From: JACMNW01 sp043721855
Lineage (GTDB): Bacteria; Pseudomonadota; Alphaproteobacteria; Rhodobacterales; Rhodobacteraceae
Length of the DNA: 10,842 bases
Assembly: GCA_043721855.1 (NCBI GenBank)
Contig: JAYSPY010000157.1
Location: 1-10,842 of the forward strand
Direction of reading: 5' to 3'
In this document: positions 8,269 through 10,842 of the stretch, one piece after another
How positions within the stretch are numbered: the stretch's first letter is position 1
Layout: each line of letters starts with the position of its first letter
Notes under the pieces: generated by a model
Database searches by the model: none
What the model was told of the DNA's origin: nothing
The model's input: the letters and a program-made list of their open reading frames with translations, nothing else
Translations under genes and position numbers: made by a program

Positions 8269-8286
8269 TGTCAATTTTATTTGACA
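8269..8286. promoter_or_regulatory. PpsR/CrtJ operator of ppaA
   Basis: The sequence TGTCAATTTTATTTGACA is TGT-N12-ACA with perfect dyad symmetry of the outer six bases (TGTCAA / TTGACA). Its right half is itself a consensus TTGACA -35 facing ppaA. Its centre is 142 bases from that of the bchF operator. Confidence 0.8.
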
Positions 8287-8310
8287 TTCTTTTACTGAAA
8301 GGAGTATTGA
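8281..8310 (+). promoter_or_regulatory. Candidate ppaA promoter
   Basis: TTGACA (8281-8286) is followed after 18 bases by TATTGA (8305-8310), a weak -10. Transcription would start near 8317, about 65 bases before the preferred ppaA start. Overlap with the palindrome at 8269-8286 suggests that PpsR controls the gene for its own antagonist. Confidence 0.4.
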
Positions 8311-8373
8311 TAGGCGAGGTTGATTTCACCCGACACCCGCATTGTGGACGGTGCACCAAATGGATGGGCCTGT

Positions 8374-8377
8374 GGAG
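8374..8377 (+). promoter_or_regulatory. Ribosome binding site deciding the ppaA start
   Basis: GGAG is spaced 6 nt from ATG 8384; the two upstream in-frame candidates have no such element. Confidence 0.6.
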
Positions 8378-8383
8378 CTGCCA

Positions 8384-9190
8384 ATGCAGGATGGCCAACA
8401 TGTCGTGTCAGATCACCGCGCGGATAGCGTTCAGGGCGAGGTTTCTGACTTTGCTGCCAAAATCGTAGCAAAGCTTGCTGCGCGCGATGGCCCGCGCGAT
8501 GGCCAAACTGATCTGGCATATTCTGACACGATTGTGCAGCGACTGACCGAAGCGGTGCAATCCGATAACGCGGCTTTGATTGAGGCGTTGAAGCCCGATA
8601 TGCGACGTGCCCGTATATCGCCTGCGATGCTGGCAGATATCTATATCCCCGAAGCGGCCAGACGGCTTGGCAAAGCGTGGGACGACGACACTCTGACATT
8701 TGCAGATGTCACCATTGGCACGGTTCGGCTGCAATCCATCTTGCGCGACATCAGTTCGGACTGGGCTTCCGATGCCAGAAAGATGGCGCATCTTGGCGGG
8801 TCGGTTTTGTTGTTGTTGCCAGAGAAGGAACATCACACACTCGGGCGGCTGATCGTGACAGGGCAGCTGCGCAGACGCGGCGTGTCGGTCTGTCTGCAAC
8901 TGGCAACAGCCGACGGGGAATGGAAATCAATCTTGCGCCGGCGGCATTTTGACGGCGTCATCATATCCGTGGGTTGGGAAGGAAAACTTGCTGCAGCAGC
9001 GCAGTTGGTCGGAACGATCAAGCATGTGACAAAAGGGAAGATGCCTGTGGCTGTGGGGGGCGCAGTTCTGACACGTTTGGATGCTATTCTTGACTGTGAA
9101 GGTGCTGATATTGTAACAAATGATCTGGATAAGGCACTCTGTGTGCTTGGCCTTTCTGCAAATGCCTCTCGCGTTGTTGACAGCGCATAA
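8384..9190 (+). CDS. ppaA: PpaA/AerR, B12-binding antirepressor of PpsR/CrtJ
   Basis: PpaA (AerR in R. capsulatus) is a cobalamin-binding regulator that binds PpsR/CrtJ and relieves repression of photosynthesis genes. From ATG 8384 the protein has 268 residues. The signature segment runs from LGKAWDDD through FADVTIGTVRLQSILRDI (about 95-123). It is followed by a Rossmann-like cobalamin-binding domain with E149-x-H151-x-x-G154 (KEHHTLG), the place of the cobalamin-ligating histidine described for AerR, and the later strands GVIISVGW and MPVAVGGAV. The start was chosen because GGAG (8374-8377) lies 6 nt upstream. ATG 8360 and TTG 8342 are in frame but lack a ribosome binding site. A 12-bp tandem repeat lies in the N-terminal linker. 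It is upstream of ppsR on the same strand, 21 nt away. Confidence 0.92.
   Translation: MQDGQHVVSDHRADSVQGEVSDFAAKIVAKLAARDGPRDGQTDLAYSDTIVQRLTEAVQSDNAALIEALKPDMRRARISPAMLADIYIPEAARRLGKAWDDDTLTFADVTIGTVRLQSILRDISSDWASDARKMAHLGGSVLLLLPEKEHHTLGRLIVTGQLRRRGVSVCLQLATADGEWKSILRRRHFDGVIISVGWEGKLAAAAQLVGTIKHVTKGKMPVAVGGAVLTRLDAILDCEGADIVTNDLDKALCVLGLSANASRVVDSA
8481..8504 (+). repeat. Perfect 12-bp tandem duplication in ppaA
   Basis: CGCGCGATGGCC occurs twice back to back (8481-8492 and 8493-8504) and encodes RDGPRDGQ in the poorly conserved N-terminal region of PpaA. It is in frame and harmless to the downstream domain; it looks like a recent slippage duplication. Confidence 0.85.
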
Positions 9191-9197
9191 CCCCCTT

Positions 9198-9215
9198 CCA
9201 TCCGTGTTTGGATGG
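9198..9215 (+). other. Small hairpin overlapping the annotated ppsR start
   Basis: CCATCC (9198-9203), loop GTGTTT, GGATGG (9210-9215) form a perfect 6-bp stem in the ppaA-ppsR gap. The ATG at 9212 lies in the 3' arm. There is no following U tract, so it is not a standard terminator. Confidence 0.5.
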
Positions 9216-10654
9216 CGGCAAGACGTTCGGTAAACTCCGTGACCACAGACGGCAGACATTTGTTGAATAGCGGAAAAATTCCGCTGATTGCCCCGGAATT
9301 GCTGACGGAAATTCTGTCGTCAGCATCCGATATCGCATTGCTTGTTGATGCGGATTTACGAATCATGTCGGTCCTCGTCAACCCAAACCACCGCAGCTTT
9401 GGCCAATTGTCAGACTGGGAAGGCGGGCTTTTGTCATCGGTTCTGACCGAAGAAAGCATGCGCAAGTTCGAAAAACGCCTGATCGAAATGCGCGATGCGC
9501 ATCGTGGGCCTTTGGCGGTTGAAATCAATCATGCTGACCGCATGAATTGGGAATTTCCGATCCGCTATTCGATGCACCGGATCGTGTCGGATGGGTCGCT
9601 ATTGCTGCTTGGACGCGATTTGCGCCCTATTGCCGAAGTGCAGCAACAGCTTGTTGCGGCCCAAATGACGCTGGAACGGGATTATGAGACGCAGCGCGAA
9701 ATGGACACGCGCTATCGTGTGTTGATGGAAGTGTCGCGCGACCCGATTGTTCTGATCTCGATGTCGTCGGGGCGGATTGCAGATGTGAATAGCGCAGCCG
9801 CGGCATTGCTGGGGGGGCAGCGCGCCGATCTGGTGGGTGCCGCCATAGCGCAGGAATTTGAAGGCAGGCGTCGCGGCGAATTTCTGGAAAGCATGGCCAA
9901 TCTGGCCGTTGCCGAAAGCCAGGGACCGATCGAGCTGACCGCGCGGCGGTCGCAAAAACGGCTGCTGATCACGCCAACCGTGTTTCGTGCGGCGGGCGAG
10001 CGTATCTTGCTGTGCCAGTTGGACAGCGCAGATATCGTAGGCAGCAGTGCCGATGAGTTGGGGGCAGGCTTGGCACGGCTGTATCACGAAGGTGTTGACG
10101 GCATTGTTTTTGCCGATGGCGAAGGCATCATTCGTGCGGCAAACGAGGCTTTCCTTAACCTGACAGATGCGCCGAATATGGCAGCCGTGCGGGGGAAATC
10201 CTTGGCCGATTTCCTTGCACGCGGTGCCGTCGATCTGCGTGTCATGCTGGAAGCGGTCAAACGCACCGGCCAGTTGCGCCTTTATGCCACCCGCTTGAAC
10301 ACCGATTATTCCGGTCAGATCGCGGCAGAGATTTCGGCAACATGGCTTGGTGATTTGGCAAACCCGATCATGGCCATGGTTGTGCGGGATGCCAGCCGGA
10401 TCGAGGCGCCACGCCGCCCGGGCATAGCAGGCCCGGATGAAGGGTCGCGCAAGGTGATGGAATTGGTCGGATCGTCAACTTTGCGCGATATCGTGGCGGA
10501 AACCACCGATGTGATCGAAAAGATGTGCATTGAAACGGCGCTGGAACTGACCCGCAACAACCGGGTCGCCGCCGCCGGTATGCTAAGCCTGTCGCGCCAA
10601 TCGCTGTATGTGAAGCTGCGCAAATTTGGCTTGCTGAATAAGGATGGCGAGTAG
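9212..10654 (+). CDS. ppsR: PpsR/CrtJ, redox-responsive transcriptional repressor of photosynthesis genes
   Basis: PpsR (CrtJ) binds TGT-N12-ACA palindromes and represses bch, crt and puc genes under oxic conditions. The 480-residue product is close to the usual 464-475. It shows an N-terminal PAS-like domain (about 30-135, with NPNHRSFGQLSDWEG), a Q-linker helix with VQQQLVAAQMTLERDYETQR (143-162), a PAS1 domain (about 165-275), a PAS2 domain (about 285-400, with YHEGVDGIVFADGEG and GQIAAEISATWL), and a C-terminal Fis-type helix-turn-helix (449-474, NNRVAAAGMLSLSRQSLYVK). Both cysteines tied to redox sensing in R. sphaeroides (C251, C424) have counterparts, C268 (LLLCQLD) and C439 (EKMCIET). 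The ATG at 9212 has no clear ribosome binding site; family alignment begins near residue 17-22, so GTG 9239 or a TTG near 9260 could be the true start. Confidence 0.95.
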   Translation: MAARRSVNSVTTDGRHLLNSGKIPLIAPELLTEILSSASDIALLVDADLRIMSVLVNPNHRSFGQLSDWEGGLLSSVLTEESMRKFEKRLIEMRDAHRGPLAVEINHADRMNWEFPIRYSMHRIVSDGSLLLLGRDLRPIAEVQQQLVAAQMTLERDYETQREMDTRYRVLMEVSRDPIVLISMSSGRIADVNSAAAALLGGQRADLVGAAIAQEFEGRRRGEFLESMANLAVAESQGPIELTARRSQKRLLITPTVFRAAGERILLCQLDSADIVGSSADELGAGLARLYHEGVDGIVFADGEGIIRAANEAFLNLTDAPNMAAVRGKSLADFLARGAVDLRVMLEAVKRTGQLRLYATRLNTDYSGQIAAEISATWLGDLANPIMAMVVRDASRIEAPRRPGIAGPDEGSRKVMELVGSSTLRDIVAETTDVIEKMCIETALELTRNNRVAAAGMLSLSRQSLYVKLRKFGLLNKDGE

Positions 10655-10702
10655 CTGTCAAGCGGCCACCTGCGACAAATCCGGCCTTGAACGACTCTGC
10701 AT

Positions 10703-10720
10703 TGTAAGGTTAAGTTTACA
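10703..10720. promoter_or_regulatory. PpsR/CrtJ operator, left copy, upstream of bchG
   Basis: TGTAAGGTTAAGTTTACA fits TGT-N12-ACA exactly. It lies 48 bases after the ppsR stop and ends just before the bchG start codon. It also contains the only possible bchG ribosome binding site (AAGG). Confidence 0.8.
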
Positions 10721-10721
10721 C

Positions 10722-10842
10722 ATGTATGTAAACGTAACCTTACACAATCGAAACCTCCCCGCTCCCCGCGCGATGTTGGATCTGATCAAGCCCATCACAT
10801 GGTTTCCGCCGATCTGGGCATACTTGTGCGGGGCCGTGTCGG
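10722..10842 (+). CDS. bchG: BchG, bacteriochlorophyll synthase (geranylgeranyl/phytyl transferase), 5' part
   Basis: BchG is the UbiA-family membrane prenyltransferase that esterifies bacteriochlorophyllide a with geranylgeranyl pyrophosphate, late in the pathway. The first 40 codons read MYVNVTLHNRNLPAPRAM and then LDLIKPITWFPPIWAYLCGAVS at the window end. The latter matches the N-terminal first-helix region of BchG. The Asp-rich prenyl-pyrophosphate motif lies beyond the window. The ATG at 10722 fits the family N-terminus (compare MSVNLSLH in Rhodobacter); ATG 10773 is too far in. There is no conventional ribosome binding site except AAGG about 12 nt upstream, inside an operator palindrome. 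It follows ppsR by 67 nt on the same strand, as in Rhodobacter clusters. Confidence 0.88.
   Translation, partial: MYVNVTLHNRNLPAPRAMLDLIKPITWFPPIWAYLCGAVS
10727..10744. promoter_or_regulatory. PpsR/CrtJ operator, right copy, inside bchG codons 2-8
   Basis: TGTAAACGTAACCTTACA fits TGT-N12-ACA exactly. It is 6 bases from the left copy (24 bases centre to centre) and lies within the start of the bchG coding sequence. Confidence 0.75.

Larger units (their letters stand above)
8067..8383. other. Divergent bchF-ppaA control region
   Basis: This stretch of about 317 bases carries no credible gene. It is richer in A and T than its surroundings and holds two TGT-N12-ACA palindromes and one promoter candidate facing each way. 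Nothing else recognisable, such as an FNR-type TTGAT-N4-ATCAA site, was seen between 8150 and 8265. Confidence 0.7.
10703..10744. repeat. Near-perfect inverted repeat around the bchG start codon
   Basis: The 18-base copies at 10703-10720 and 10727-10744 are reverse complements of each other with one mismatch, separated by CATGTA. In RNA they could form a stem of up to 18 bp with the bchG AUG in the loop. Confidence 0.85.

Noticed and set aside
8241..8468. A 75-codon plus-strand frame between bchF and ppaA containing a Cys-rich stretch; an AAAGGAG lies within its span.
   Set aside because: It runs through the PpsR operator and into ppaA in another frame; the AAAGGAG leads only to a TTG in that frame. 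The ppaA reading is far better supported.
10703..10744. A rho-independent terminator after ppsR.
   Set aside because: The stem is AT-rich without a U tract, each half is an exact PpsR site, and it contains the bchG start.
1..10842. tRNA, rRNA, CRISPR arrays, insertion sequences or attachment sites.
   Set aside because: No cloverleaf-like segment, regular spaced repeats, transposase motif or terminal inverted repeats were seen; neither deletion junction is flanked by IS-like sequence.

Overview
The window is part of a photosynthesis gene cluster from an alphaproteobacterium. It most resembles the Rhodobacteraceae (Rhodobacter and aerobic anoxygenic roseobacters). The gene order lhaA-bchM-bchL-bchH-bchB-bchN-bchF on the minus strand, divergent from ppaA-ppsR-bchG on the plus strand, is the arrangement known from that family. 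The proteins match it closely: BchL, BchH, PpaA and PpsR carry the family motifs almost throughout. All identifications come from reading translations against remembered family sequences; no search was run.

Layout: positions 1-8066 (minus strand) hold the Mg-branch of bacteriochlorophyll synthesis, transcribed bchF, bchN, bchB, bchH, bchL, bchM, lhaA. Genes touch or overlap (bchF/bchN by 4 nt, bchB/bchH by 11 nt, bchL/bchM 2 nt apart). Positions 8067-8383 form a divergent control region with two TGT-N12-ACA palindromes, the recognition pattern of PpsR/CrtJ, each overlapping a TTGACA -35 candidate. Positions 8384-10654 encode the antirepressor PpaA/AerR (B12-binding type) and the repressor PpsR/CrtJ. 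From 10703 a pair of PpsR palindromes brackets the start codon of bchG, whose first 40 codons reach the window end.

The biosynthetic half is visibly damaged. bchM stops after about 92 family residues and runs directly into the middle of lhaA. bchN stops after about 246 residues and runs, in frame, into bchB from about residue 55, with a TAG where a Tyr codon is expected. bchH and lhaA each carry a one-base frameshift that looks like contraction of a short homopolymer. bchL, bchF, ppaA and ppsR appear intact. Two explanations are open: decay of the cluster in a strain that lost phototrophy, or assembly misjoins and sequencing errors. I favour the second, because everything between the breaks is well conserved and 3.2 kb of bchH has no other lesion.

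As a system, PpsR represses bch genes under oxidising conditions through TGT-N12-ACA sites and PpaA counters it, so the regulators controlling the pathway sit between the operon and bchG. I do not see an undescribed system. The most unusual features are the two deletion junctions and the near-perfect inverted repeat around the bchG start codon.
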